Below, piece by piece: positions 48,929 to 60,239 of a stretch of DNA of 64,000 nucleotides. The first letter of the stretch is position 1; each line of letters opens with the position of its first letter. The notes under the pieces are model-generated. The model was not told where the DNA came from, did not search any database, and saw nothing but the letters and a program-made list of their open reading frames with translations. The translations under genes and the position numbers were made by a program. The stretch is from Balanoglossus misakiensis (lineage: Eukaryota; Hemichordata): positions 930,001 to 994,000 of the forward strand of contig CM082581.2 in the NCBI GenBank assembly GCA_040954595.2, given 5' to 3'.

Positions 48929-50273
48929 AGGTCCCATTTGGTATATGTATTTATACCATGGTACCTTACGGGATCAGTTGCACCTGTATGTATGGATGTT
49001 TGTATGTCCATCAACATCAAACATTTGGAAACTACTGGCATTTCACCTTGATATTTAATGTGCAGACAGGGCAGTAGATGGGAGTTTGTCTAAGTGAAGT
49101 TGTCATTGCCAAAATATGCAAATTAGCTGGGAAAGTGTCAAATTTGTCAAAACTTGGGAACTCAACAACTACTGGGCAAATTGCTTTCAAAATTGATAAT
49201 TGGTATGCATGTACCTTATGGTATCCTCTCACAATTCTACATGTTGTGAGCTAATAATGTGAATTTTCTATTTTTAAGCATTTTTTTTGTCTCTTTCCAC
49301 ATTGTCGGTAAAAACCTACTTTTCTGGAATTGATCAGCTGACTTGTTTGAAATTTATTATGAAGCTTCATAGGTGATCTGAGTTACCAACCATAGTTTTG
49401 TTTAAATTGTTGCCAAAAATTGCGTATTTATAATTTTGGAGCAATTTTTAGGTCCCATTTGGTTTATGTACATATATACGATTGGGACCTTATGGAATCA
49501 GTTGCATTTGTATGTATGAGTGAATGGATGAAAACCGCTGGGCATATCACTTCCATATTTAGTGTGTAGATGCAGGCGGGGCTGTAGATGGGATTTTGTT
49601 CAAATGAAATTGTCATTGCCAAAATATTACCTGTGTAAATGTGAAATTGGTCAAAAGTCAGAAACTTGACAACCACTGGTCAGATTGGTATGTCAATGAA
49701 CCCCATACAGTCCTGTATGTTGTGAGCTAATATTATGAATTTTCTAATGTTTATTAATTTTTTTTGTCTTTTTCCACATTATTGGTAAAAAAAAATCTTC
49801 ACTTCTGAAAGCGATAGTCTGACTCCTTCGAAATTTAGTATGAAGCTTCCTATGGGTGGTCCGAGTTACCATATTTTTTGTTCAGATTGTTGTAAAATAG
49901 GCATATTTATAATTTTGAGCAATTTTGCCAATTAAGGTCAGAATGCTTTGCAATTTGGTAGGCAGATTCCCAGGGGTAACCCAAGGAAGATGTCATAAAA
50001 ATGGTTAAAACTGCGTGCTTGTGTTATTGGGGATATTTTTTGCAATCTTTGTCAAAAACTGTTTTCTGTTAAACCGTTCAAACCCTTGTCAGATTACTTT
50101 GAATTTTGGCAGGAATGTTCCTTGTAGTGATTGAAGTAAGATGGTGTACAATTATAGAGATGTTTGCATATTTGTGTTTTTGCCACTTTTGAACAAATGT
50201 GTTTTTCTTTGAAACTGCTTTTTTGATGGCTTTGAAATATGGTAGGAATATTCCTAGGGGTAACCCAATTTTT
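48929..50273 (+). repeat. Hairpin-headed repeat family R1, two units in tandem
   Basis: Units start at 48929 and 49450 with AGGTCCCAT, a short loop and ATGGGACCT (the right stem is mutated at 48958-48966). TATGGNATCAGTTGCA, TATGTATG runs, ATGTCCATCAACATC, CATTGCCAAAATAT, GTTGTGAGCTAAT and TTTGAAATTTAGTATGAAGC follow. Other members lie at about 51480-52200, 55760-56897, 57621-60000, 61262-61740 and 63940-64000. No coding capacity. Confidence 0.75.
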
Positions 50274-51450
50274 AGCTCACCTGAAAATCACGTGAGCTTA
50301 TAGTTTAGCGATGTCTGTGTATGTGTGTGTCTGTCTGTATACCCGATATCTCAAGAACCGCTGAACCGATTTCAACCAAATTTAGTACACAGGTTCAGAT
50401 ATCATATGGCAAGAACTGAAAAGGTTTTGGTGGGTGTGGCTTTGATATTAATGAAGTTATTAAAGTTTTAATTTTTCTATTACATGGTTGTCTATGAGAG
50501 CTTTCGTTAATGCTGCATATATGACCAGTGGAAACGATAGTTTGAGGAGATCGACTGTTTGAGGGCGCTGTGAAATGAGACATTCCTGGCGATATTGCCG
50601 TGGTTCTGTCCATGCTCAGACGCTGTACCCGTCGTTACGAATAACTTCCCTACGTGAATCCACAAGGAAGCTAACGTTGTTTAGTTGCTTCATAGAGCGT
50701 AAATTGTTAATCTACAGGACCGTCAGACGAATACTCTTTTCAAATGAAGTTTGAAACTACTTACGAGTAAGTTAGTGGAGACAATATGGCGGATAGTTGG
50801 CGTGCAGCCGAATCCGCGTTATGACTATGACGTGACCCATTCATCAAGACAAACCGTAAATGATTCACGCATATTGTGGTCCTCACGCAGTCAATCTCAA
50901 AATGTCACCAGGCTTTCTATTTGTCTATTGTTCAGAGAAAAATAACATGGCGGTTGATCACACTCAACAGTAAAATCCGTTTTGTGTGTTTATAGACAGT
51001 CTGTTATCGCCAATACTATATAGCGATTGCTAGATGGCCTACCCAATATGTGATCGAGCGAGAATGATAACATTGAATGTCTGTTCAGATCTCATTCCGT
51101 ACGTCATACGTCAACATTTCGATTTCGATTTAATCCATTCATAAAGAATTTAGAGAAAGTCGTCTTGAATTGTGACCCCGACTATCAATTAGTTTACGAT
51201 GATTTTTTGGCGACGGAATACACGAGACGCCATTGCATAACTACGTCAGCTGGACTTCCAAGGTTACCATTTTGTGTGTATGGAATCTTATCACAGAGCC
51301 TACGTACTTTGACAATATGCCATGCTATATCAATGACGCCCCAGAAAATTTGTCAAAAAATGAATTTGTCTTCTCATGGTGGTGCAATATATTTTAATGT
51401 CTATTTTGAGGTTGATTTTGGTTTTTGGCTAACATGTATATAAATGTCAG
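50274..51450 (+). repeat. Hairpin-headed repeat family R2 inside R1
   Basis: Starts AGCTCAC (50274-50280), loop, GTGAGCT (50292-50298), then TATAGTTTAGCGATGTCTGT, GATATCTCAAGAACCGCTGA and a stretch without recognisable genes. The R1 unit breaks off right at its start, so R2 seems inserted. The far end is uncertain. Confidence 0.5.
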
Positions 51451-52810
51451 CTTATAGCATAAGTTGGTGTCCGTCGGCTATGTATGTCTGTATGTGTGCC
51501 TCATACAGAATTATGTATTTTGTGAATGGATCAGTTTCGTCTTAATGTATTGATGTATGTATGTGTATGTCCATCAACATCAAAAACTTGAAACTACTGA
51601 TATTTAGTGTGTACATAGAAATTGTTATTGCGAAAAAATGCATACTGGTATTAACTGGAAAAATGTTCAAATAGTCAAAATTGAAAAACTTAATAACAGC
51701 GGATCAGATTAAGTTAAAAATTGGCGTGCATTGGTGTGCAAGTACTTTGGGAAGACCTCGTATGATTTTGTTCAGGTGGAGTCAGTATCTGGCGTTTCCT
51801 ATTTTTTATGAATTTTTTGGGGAATTTTCTGCAGTTTTGTTAAAAAAAAAATTTCTCTGAAATTACATGTCCAATTGATTGGAAACTTGGTATGGAGGTT
51901 CATAGGGCTTACCTGAATCACATTTGTGCAAACGGTGGTGAAATTTGCAAAAATGCATTTTTGGGCAATATTTCCTGTTTTTGCCAAAAAATCCAATCCT
52001 GTGAAATGTAGGTGCAATTGTTTTGATACTTTGTATTTGGGTTTCTAGGGGTGATCTCAGTCAGATATGATCAAATTGTAATGAAATTTGCATAATTGTA
52101 TTTTTTGGGAATTTCTGCAGGGTTTGGCCAAATAGTCTTCGGTAATACCACAAGTCCAATTGGTTGGAAACTTTGAATGGGAATTCATATATGTGATATC
52201 AGTCAGATTTGTCTGAATTTCCTGTTGTTTGCCAAAATGTCTTCCTTATTGAAACTTGTTAAAGAGGTTCTTAGGCATGAACAGAAATCAGATTTGTTGA
52301 AATCTGGTGAAATATTCATACTTTTTGGTATATTTCTTGCCATTTTTGATCAAAGAGTTTTAGAATTCCATAGACTTATTATTTTTATGCAGTTCAGGAT
52401 GGGGTACATGACTCATAACCCCTTACAAAAATTGACAAGGCAACAATTCCACAAACATGTTTACATTTCACAATGGTGCAACACACAACCCTTACACCAT
52501 ATACACTATAAACCAAAATGGTTTAAAACTGGTTTTTCTAATCTTGTTATTCTGTCAACCAATCACAGTACTGCACGTGAGCATATTCAGTTAATATCTG
52601 GTTCCTGATTGCTTTGGAAGTTAGTTAACAATTTCATAACACATGTACATGTATGTGCAACTTTGATTAAATTCTGGTTGTCAATATTTAGGTAGTTTGT
52701 TGTAAATTTCTTTGTTTTTGGATAGCAAATCTTTTTAACCAATTGCTCAGTTTCTTTGAAAGTTACTGTTAACAAGGAGAGTTAGTACACCCAACTTAGA
52801 CTTTTACACC
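51451..52810 (+). repeat. Diverged R1-like repeat and unassigned sequence
   Basis: 51480-52200 has TATGTATGTGTATGTCCATC, GTCCAATTG and TGGGAATTTCTGCAG steps that repeat about every 170 bp, resembling degraded R1. A 143-codon frame at 52177-52608 has no motif and runs through repeat sequence, so I do not call it. Confidence 0.5.
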
Positions 52811-52864
52811 CAACTTAGAGCTACTATGACTGGTTACTAACTTCTATATCTATTTGATTCACAG

Positions 52865-52939
52865 ATGCTGCCTGAAATTGTCTGCATTTCAACTCGGGAT
52901 TCTCTTCCTCGTCTGGGGCGAGTTTAAGACCGCTCAATG
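52865..52939 (+). CDS. TPR-like exon 1, copy B
   Basis: 75-bp counterpart of 46379-46453 with the same splice sites and phases. It reads CCLKLSAFQLGIL, FLVWGEFKTAQ. Arg is replaced by Trp at the residue before the conserved Gly; the other three base changes are silent. Copy A exon 2 ends at phase 0 but this exon needs phase 2, so A and B pairs cannot be spliced directly in series. They are either alternatives, or parts of separate gene copies, or separated by further exons not recognised here. Confidence 0.6.
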
Positions 52940-53160
52940 GTAAGCATGACTTGCTGTATATTTGCTTTTATCGGGCGTGGCACAACCGAAACAATAGGAA
53001 ACAATGTATGTCTACGAACTAATTTACACCTTCCAGTTATCAATACTTTTTTCCTTCGAATTCTAGCCTCGATTGCCTGTGATGTGATCGTGATGACATG
53101 AATTAAATGGTCAAGTTCAAATCTTCATGTGAAGCATAAATTAAATTTGGATGCATTTCC

Positions 53161-53164
53161 TTAA
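53161..53164. other. Empty TTAA target site of MITE copy 3
   Basis: GCATTTCC-TTAA-CCATATAG in copy B corresponds exactly to the two flanks of the MITE in copy A. It shows the ancestral state and the 4-bp target duplication. Confidence 0.9.
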
Positions 53165-53387
53165 CCATATAGCTAGAAATTACTCCCATACCAATACACG
53201 GGGAGATACCGTAATTTTGGCTGAAAGTGTGCTAGTCCAACACTATGCTTCATCAAACTGGCTAAGAGATCTATTATTATATATAGACACATGAAGGAAA
53301 GTAATGTTGTTTATAGTGAAATAAAACAATACCTTAGGCCACAAAGAAAAATATAGATCACGACACAAACAGGCTGGAGTTTTTTTC

Positions 53388-54003
53388 AAAAATGTGTGCA
53401 TAAGATCATATTGGCCCATGGTAATCAAAGCCAAAGCAGCCCAGTTCCAAATTCGAAACTCAGCTCAGTACCAGAAACTTGCTCAAAGCTACCAAATGCA
53501 CAGAAAGTTTTGAGAATCTAGATGAAAAATCACCAAGCGACTAGTGCGCTTGTCTATGTTCAATGTGTCTTCCCTGGTAACAACATGTACTTCTGCCACC
53601 ATGCCATGAGATATACTGACAGCCACGTTTGAAACATTTTAGTATACTGATATTCAAAGTTTAAATGTAAAGGCTTACTTTTCTATAGTAAAATAAATGT
53701 TTTATAATTGCCAACAATTTACATTCTTGCGCTAATCAGTTGTATGAAAAGTGAGGTGGATCAAATGTAAGTTTCATTTTCACAACAAACATTAAGAAAT
53801 CATTGTACAGTGTTACGTAGATGTCAAAGTGTGTGTACACCTGTCGTTTACAGATATGATGTCAGTTTCACTTGTCACCTAACTGCCATGTTTGTGGTAT
53901 ACCCATGTGGACCACTTAACTGCAGTACTGATGTAAATGGAGTTTCAAGATCGCTGTTACAGATTTCTCTGATTCGTATTCCACGTACATTATCGCAGCA
54001 CAG
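53388..54003. repeat. 616-bp segment in copy B only
   Basis: Copy A runs from AGGCTGGAAATTTTTT straight to CTGACCCTATATTATACC. In copy B about 616 bp lie between these. No terminal repeats or target duplication are clear, so it is either an insertion in B or a deletion in A. An open frame beginning at 53810 spans its end and is not supported. Confidence 0.65.
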
Positions 54004-54116
54004 TCTGACCCTATATTATACCATGTTTTGCATATTTTCACTAATTAGTATGGCCCAAATAATTCTAAAGCAAGGTTGATTGGTTACTAATTGATAAGCA
54101 TATATTTGATTCACAG

Positions 54117-54189
54117 TCTTAAACACAGCATTTCAACGTATGCCGGAGGAGGAAGAGAATACCTAGGCCTGATCCAAGACCGCTTTCCG
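54117..54189 (+). CDS. TPR-like exon 2, copy B
   Basis: 73 bp, identical base for base to 47381-47453, with acceptor GATTCACAG and donor GTAAGCAC. It reads LKHSISTYAGGGREYLGLIQ, DRFP after the shared Cys codon. Intron sequence a few bases away already differs between copies (for example TTGATAAGCATA here against TTAATATTTGCATA in A), so the conservation follows the exon. Confidence 0.6.
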
Positions 54190-54619
54190 GTAAGCACAAC
54201 TTGCTGTATACATGCTCCATAGCTTGTTTGTAAAGGCTACCTTTTCCCATCAAATAGTGAAGTCGCCCTTTCAAAATTATGGTGGTGGTAAGCCACAACT
54301 GGTTATCATGGAGAGCCCCATATAAACTTACCAGCCCACGCTAGCCATGACTTTACAAATGTTTCCGTCATACTATGCAGAAAATTCTGGCTGCCTTAAA
54401 TAGGTTTTCACTTTGCGCTAGGGGGTCAAATCACATTGCATTCTGGGCGAAAAGTCTACAACCCACTGTAGTAAGAGGTGGAAGAAATGATACATTTTGT
54501 GTATTTCATGCTTTGGTCAAACATGTCTGTCTCCGTAGTTAGCATATTAAACTCATTAAATGTTTTTCACATTTTGTTATTTTGTCTGTTATGACCCATT
54601 ATCACTTTAGCTTTAGCTT

Positions 54620-55185
54620 AGGCTCCATTCACAAACACCTCTGGATGGGGGGGGGGGGGGGGGAAATTCAATTTTTTTACTGCTAATTTTCACATGCCCC
54701 CCCCCCCTGTACACAACCCGAAATATTTTCAAATCCCCCACCCCCTTCTGAACTGCCAAAATTTTAAAATCCCCCCCCCCCATTTTCTTTCACAGAGCAA
54801 AACACATCACTTATCTATCTTGTAAAAAAGAAAAACAGCGCTCCCATGAAAAGACTTTGAAACTGATGTTTCCCCTCATCAGTGGGTATTAAAACTGAAC
54901 ATGGTTTTTATTTTTTAAGTATTTGTATTCTGTGTTGGGAGACATTGTAAACCGGGAATTGAAGGGGGTGGGTGTGGGAAGGGGTGTCCCCCTCCCACGT
55001 AAGAAAATTTTATAAAATACAGAGCTCAAAGCTGCATTTTTATGAACCCGGCAAAAGCAAATTAACTCAACTACCAGTATGTTGGGGAGGATAAATTTAA
55101 CCGTCGCCGCTCAAAGTTATCATGGGGTGGGGGCAAGTCCCCTGACATGGGACACTAGATAAACCAGTTAATGATTGAAAGGTGT
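54620..55185. repeat. Copy-B-specific segment with long G and C homopolymers
   Basis: A run of about 17 G (about 54647-54663) and several C runs (near 54700, 54735 and 54770) allow G-quadruplex or G:C hairpin structure. The segment replaces the sequence found at about 48100-48240 in copy A. No gene. Confidence 0.6.
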
Positions 55186-55759
55186 TGATGAAATAGCTAC
55201 ATGCCTATTGTTAACAAGCAGCTGACTGTACTGAAAGAATGGAAGTGTTGTGTACCTATTTTACATATTCAATATTTGTAATTAGACCATGTCATGTATA
55301 TCTTGGGGATTGCTCGATCGCAATGTCTCTGCTGGTACAATGTCCTTTTAACTTGTACAGTAATATGGTAGTGATTGTAAGTTTGTGTACGGCATTTGTA
55401 AGTTATTTTCAATTTATAATTTTTTTGTAAGTTTCTTCATTCTCAAATTGCTTGCCTAACGTACTGCTTTAAAATTTAAATTTTGGTATGATTTTGAGTA
55501 GACTTTTTGTTTCAAAATTATTTTCGACACTTGACATTTTTGGGTGATATGATTTTACATGGAAAATCTGATTTCCCTGTAATTCGGTTGACAGGATTTT
55601 CACAATATCTCTAAATCATGAAGTACATGTATCAGAATTGCATCAGGCCCCCAAAATTCTAGTCGCCCTTGGCAAGTAATATTAGCCATTGTTGTCCAAG
55701 GACGTTGAAGGTACAATTGGTTTTTAAACTTACTATGTAGGCATTTTATCAGAATTATT

Positions 55760-56897
55760 AGGTCCCATTTGGTGCAGGTATATGTATTTATACCATGGGA
55801 CCTTATGGGATCAGTTGCACCTGTATATATGGATGTCTGTATGGATGTTTGTCTGTATGTCTATCAATATCAAACACTTGGAAACCACTGGCATGTGACC
55901 TTGATATTTAGTGTGGAGATGCAGGCAGGGCATTAAGTGGGAGTTGTCAAAATGAACTTGTCATTGCCAAAATATGCAAATTAGCTGGGAAAGTGTCAAA
56001 TTCGTCCAAACTCGGGAACTCGACAACTACTGAGCAAATTGCTTTCAAAATTGAAAATTGGTATTCCTGTAAGTTATGTTAACCTCACACAGTTCTATAT
56101 GTTGTGAGCTAATGTGAATTTTCGATTTTTTATGTATTTTTTGTCTCTTTCCACATTATCGGTAGAAAATCTGCTTTTCTGGAATTGATCAGCTGACTTA
56201 TTTGAAATTTAGTATGAAGCTTCATAGGTGATCTGAGTTATCATAGTTTTGTAAGGTCCCATTTGCTTTACCATGGGACCTTATGATATCGGTGGATGTA
56301 TGTATGTATGTCTGTATGTCCGTCCACATCACAAACTTGAAAACCGCTGGGCATATGACCTCGATATTTGGTGTGTAGATGCAGGCCAGGCTGAAGATTG
56401 GAGTTTGTTCAAATGAAGCTGTCATTGCCAAAAATATGCAAATTAGCTAGGAAAATGTGAAATTGGTCAAAACTCAAACTCAACAACCACTGGTCACATT
56501 CATTTGAAAATCAGTATGCATGTACCTTATGTCTACCTCAAACAGTCCTGTATGTTTTGAGCTAATATTATCGATTTTTAATTTTTTATGCCAAAAATCT
56601 TTTATGCATTTTTTGTATTATTCCACATTATTGGTAAAGAAATCATCATTTCTTAAAGTTATAGGCCTCATTCTTTGAATTTTAGTATGAAGCTTCTAAT
56701 GGTTGTCTGAGTAACCAAAGTTTTGTTCAAATTGTTGAAAAATTTGCATATTTTAATTTTGAGCAATTTTTGCCACTTTTGGTCATTTTTTTTTCTTTAA
56801 AACTGCATGCCAGATTGATTTGGTAGGCATATTCCTAAGGGTAAACTGAGTAAGATGTTGTAAAAATGTTTTAGTATATATTGTGTTATTGGGGAAG
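55760..56897 (+). repeat. Hairpin-headed R1 units in copy B and beyond
   Basis: Heads AGGTCCCAT/ATGGGACCT lie at 55760-55803 and 56254-56281, each followed by the R1 body. The second unit is interrupted near 56898 by G-rich sequence. Confidence 0.7.
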
Positions 56898-57620
56898 GGG
56901 GGGGGGGGGGTTACTCAAACATTTATAACACCCAGCAACTTTTGGTACTGGCAGGGTTTGTCCTCCAATGATTTCAACATCCTGCTAGGAATACAACCTC
57001 TCCTCAACTTTATAAATATAGGGCATGACATTGCAGGTTTTTTGAGAACACTGTTTAAAATAACCCTCATCAAGCCTGTTAACTTATTTAGACAGACTAT
57101 TATCCAGAATGAAACGAAACATGGATGCAATAAAAAGATCTTGTGCAATAAAAACCAAGTTGATCATAACAATTATTTGCTAAGTACAACATGTACATCA
57201 CTAATAGAAGTTATGGCTATAAGCATAAACCTGTTTGTTTTGCTATCTTCACTATTCATATTATCTGACTATATTAATACATTTGCAAGCATACTGTTTC
57301 AGACATAGCGAATTTGATAAACATCTACAAATATATTTTTACCTGTTGAAGTTATCAAAATCCAGACACTTGACAAAAGGACATTTTTCATCCCCTCTAT
57401 AGATTGATAGTCTAACATAGCAGGCAATCTGTTTTTAACAACTGCAGAAGCCTTCATAAAAAGTTGTTGGCCAGAATGAAAGCTTAGGGGGACGTAGGAT
57501 TTCCTACTTTTTAGGTTATTTTTTCTATGGCCCCAAAAAGCTATGACAAAAAATTGATGACCCCCTTGGAATTTATAATTCCCCCCCCTATCATACCCTG
57601 TCCATATTCTTATAAATGTC
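56898..57620. repeat. Segment interrupting an R1 unit
   Basis: R1 sequence stops at a poly-G run (about 56897-56910) and resumes at about 57625 (ATACAGTCCTGTATG). Between them are a 141-codon plus frame and a 107-codon minus frame, neither with recognisable motifs. The segment carries the left arm of a 42-bp inverted repeat (57299-57342). Confidence 0.5.
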
Positions 57621-57919
57621 AATAAATGCCATACAGTCCTGTATGTTTTGTTTTGAGCTAATATTATGAATTTTCTATTTTTATTGTTTTGTCTTTTACT
57701 GCATTATTGGTAAAGAAAAATCTTCCTTTCTGAAAGCCATAGTTTTTGTTCAAATTGCAAATTGTTGTGAAATTGGTATATTTATAATTTTGAGCAATTT
57801 TGTAATTTTTGCTCAGAATGCAGATTCCTAGGGGGGTAACCCAAGTAAGGTGTTGTAAAAGAATTGTTTAAAAAATAAAAATATATTTGTAGATGGTTAT
57901 CAAATTCGCTGTGTCTGAA
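57299..57919. repeat. 42-bp inverted repeat arms about 530 bp apart
   Basis: CAGACATAGCGAATTTGATA and following bases at 57300-57342 are complementary to 57877-57919 (ending CAAATTCGCTGTGTCTG), with one or two mismatches. Arms extend over CATCTACAAATATATTTTTA. The pair may be TIRs of an insertion or a local inverted duplication. Confidence 0.65.
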
Positions 57920-57920
57920 A

Positions 57921-58277
57921 GCGCTTGTCAGATTGCTTTGAACTTTGACATGAATGTTCCTTGTAGTGATTTAAGTAAGATGGTGTACAATTATAGTGAT
58001 TTTTGCATATTTGTGTTTTTGCCACTTTTGAACAAATGTAGTTTTGTTTAACCCCCATCTTACCCTATCCATATTCAAATAAATATGAAAAGAAATTTCT
58101 CACAGATATTATTTACTTTGATAATACTATCATTTGTGTAACAACTAATCAATCAAACAGTCAATAATCATAAATTGGGAGTTCAAAAATATCTATAAGG
58201 GAGATTTAAAACCCCGTTAGCAACAACTGTTTGCCATGTTTTCAGTATTAATGTTTTGTGTAGCTTCTGCAGTTTTT
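57921..58277 (+). repeat. R1 body remnant, non-coding
   Basis: GTCAGATTGCTTTGAACTTT and AAGATGGTGTACAATTATAG match R1 near 50090-50160. The end is AT-rich sequence with no gene. Confidence 0.5.
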
Positions 58278-58344
58278 AGGTCCCATATGGTATGTACCAT
58301 GGGCCTTATGGAATCAGTTGCGTCTGTATTTATGTATGGATGTA
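58278..58344 (+). repeat. R1 head with hairpin
   Basis: AGGTCCCAT (58278-58286) and ATGGGCCT (58299-58306), followed by TATGGAATCAGTTGCG. The unit is interrupted at TA 58343-58344 by a MITE and continues at 58545. Confidence 0.65.
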
Positions 58345-58542
58345 CTGTATTTTCGCGAGTTAAATTTTTCGCGATATCGAGAGAGGCCACTGTTTCGCGT
58401 GTATTAATTTTCGCGTTCTCTTATTTCATTCACTGCATCGTTATCTTCAAAAACAATTTACGCGACTTTTTATTTTCACGTTATTTTGGCTCTCGCGTAT
58501 TTGACGAAAATTAATTGCTCGCGAAAATAAAGTGTTTTACAG
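58345..58542. mobile_element. 198-bp CpG-rich MITE with TA target duplication
   Basis: TA at 58343-58344 and 58543-58544 flanks ends CTGTA and TACAG. Inside the ends are inverted TTTTCGCGAG and CTCGCGAAAA, plus several more TTTCGCG boxes. It sits in R1 microsatellite-like sequence (GGATG before, TGTCTG after). The TA duplication and CTGTA ends suggest a Tc1/mariner-type non-autonomous element. Confidence 0.8.
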
Positions 58543-58544
58543 TA

Positions 58545-60235
58545 TGTCTGTCTGTTTGTATGGATGTATGTCTGTATGTCCGTCCACATCTAAAACTTGA
58601 AAACCGTTGTGCATATCACCTCGATATTTGGTGTGCAGATGCAGGCTGGGCTGTAGATTGGAGTTTGTTAACATGAAAATGTCATTACCAAATATATGCA
58701 AATTAGCTGGAAAATGTGAAATTGGTCAAAACTCGCAAAATTCAACAACTGCTGGTCAGATTGATTTGGAAATTGGTATGCAAGTACCTTATGCCTACCT
58801 CATACAGTCCTGTATGTTTTGAGCTAATTTTGATTTTCTATTTTTGATGCATTTGTTTGTATTTTTCAACATTATTGGTAAAAAATCTTCATATGAATCT
58901 AAAATTACTGTCGAATCATCCAGTGTGAGTTAGCACTGTAATTAGCAAAAGTTATAAATCCACAGTTACCCAGCAAATTTGATATAATGCTTCACATAGG
59001 TATTGGTTTTGAACATCCTTCAGAAAGGGTATGAATATTTTAAAATTTTTACTGTTGCAACCCAGACTAGTTTATTTCTGAATAAACAGAGAAATGACAA
59101 CCGGATAGATTATTCTTCTGTACTAAAGACATATGCAGACACAAGAAATAGTCTGAACATTTTCAGTACATTACTAAAACAGTGTCGGTACATTGTACTA
59201 TAAACTGAGGAAGATTAGTGACTATTGTTTGCCAAAAATGGTCCCAAGTCATTTCTCAAGCATAGCAGAATAGTAGCTTTGAGTAGCAAAGTGTGATGAT
59301 TTAAAATGTAAAAAGACAACACCAATCTCTAGCTCTGCTCTCAGCACTGCAAAAGTTATCTGACAGGTAGATAGATGTTCAGTCATCCTATGTCTGTCAA
59401 CATTTTTCTTTTCTGAAATCACTGGCGCAAGTGCTTTTAAAATTGGTGTGCAGGTTTCTTGGGGTGGCGAAGTAATGTGTGTTCAAATTGTGTTGAATTC
59501 TGCATATTTGTAGTTTGGAACAAGTTTTTTGCTGTTTTTGGAAGAAAAAAGCTAAGCTCGTAGATTACTTTGACTATGCAGGTTTCTAGGTATGACACAA
59601 GTTGTTTCTTCAAAATATGGTGAAATTTGCATATTTGGGGGGAAATTTTCTCTGAAATTTAGTATTGATCTCCCTGAGGTATGTGACATAATCTGTAATT
59701 TTGTATTTTGGAGACAGTTGCCTTTTTGTACAAACAAAAAATCTTGTCAGAATATGCATGTCTGATTGCCATGTCCACAGGGGTGATCTACTTTTATTTA
59801 CATTATAACCGAATCTGTAAAGTTTTCATAATGATCTTTAAAATAGGTACGTCTAATTGTTTTGATCTTTGGTATGAATTGTCCCTTGGTGATCTTAGTC
59901 AATGCTTTTGAAATTCCGCTGAATATTGCATTATTATTTTGTCTAAGTCTGAAGAGTAGTCATCATCTCTGAAACCCCTTGACCTAAGTCAGGTGTCAAA
60001 TAGTACAATTTGCAGATTTGTTGCATTGGAGATATTGTTGCAGTTTTTGAAATTCAAGATGGCTGCCAATGTCTGTGTTAACTCTATGAAAAAACATTTA
60101 TGTAAATACTTTTCTGAAAACAAGGCGGTGAACATCACATTTTTGTTTACAAACAGTAATAGAAATAGCTATCATTGTTTCTGAAAATCCTAACTTGTAG
60201 GATTCTTTTTCAATCTCTGGCATCAGCAGAGACAA
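58545..60235 (+). repeat. R1 body and diverged R1-like sequence
   Basis: ATGTCCGTCCACATC, CATTACCAAATATATGC and ATACAGTCCTGTATG continue R1 to about 58880. After that only scattered R1-like phrases appear (TTTGAAATT, GGTATGAATT). No gene is supported. Confidence 0.5.
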
Positions 60236-60239
60236 TTAA

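Larger units (their letters stand above)
46335..49404 (+). repeat. Segmental duplication, copy A
   Basis: Matches 52811-56252 in the same orientation, starting at CTATGACTGGTTACTAACTT. The first exons are offset by 6486 bp. Differences include the MITE at 46696-47042 (absent from B), two insertions in B (53388-54003 and about 54620-55185) and a different repeat at about 48100-48240 here. The copy holds a pair of small exons. Confidence 0.85.
52811..56252 (+). repeat. Segmental duplication, copy B
   Basis: Partner of copy A (46335-49404). Co-linear matches include both exons, CATGTCATGTATATCTTGGG, the R1 unit (55760 onward) and GATCAGCTGACTT. It holds the empty MITE site and two extra segments. 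Confidence 0.85.

Noticed and set aside
52177-52608. 143-codon open frame
   Set aside because: It crosses diverged R1-like repeat and the run-up to duplication B, with no motif and no splice or promoter support.
56883-57308. 141-codon open frame
   Set aside because: It starts in a poly-G run of repeat R1 and runs into an interrupting segment with an overlapping minus-strand frame. No family features.
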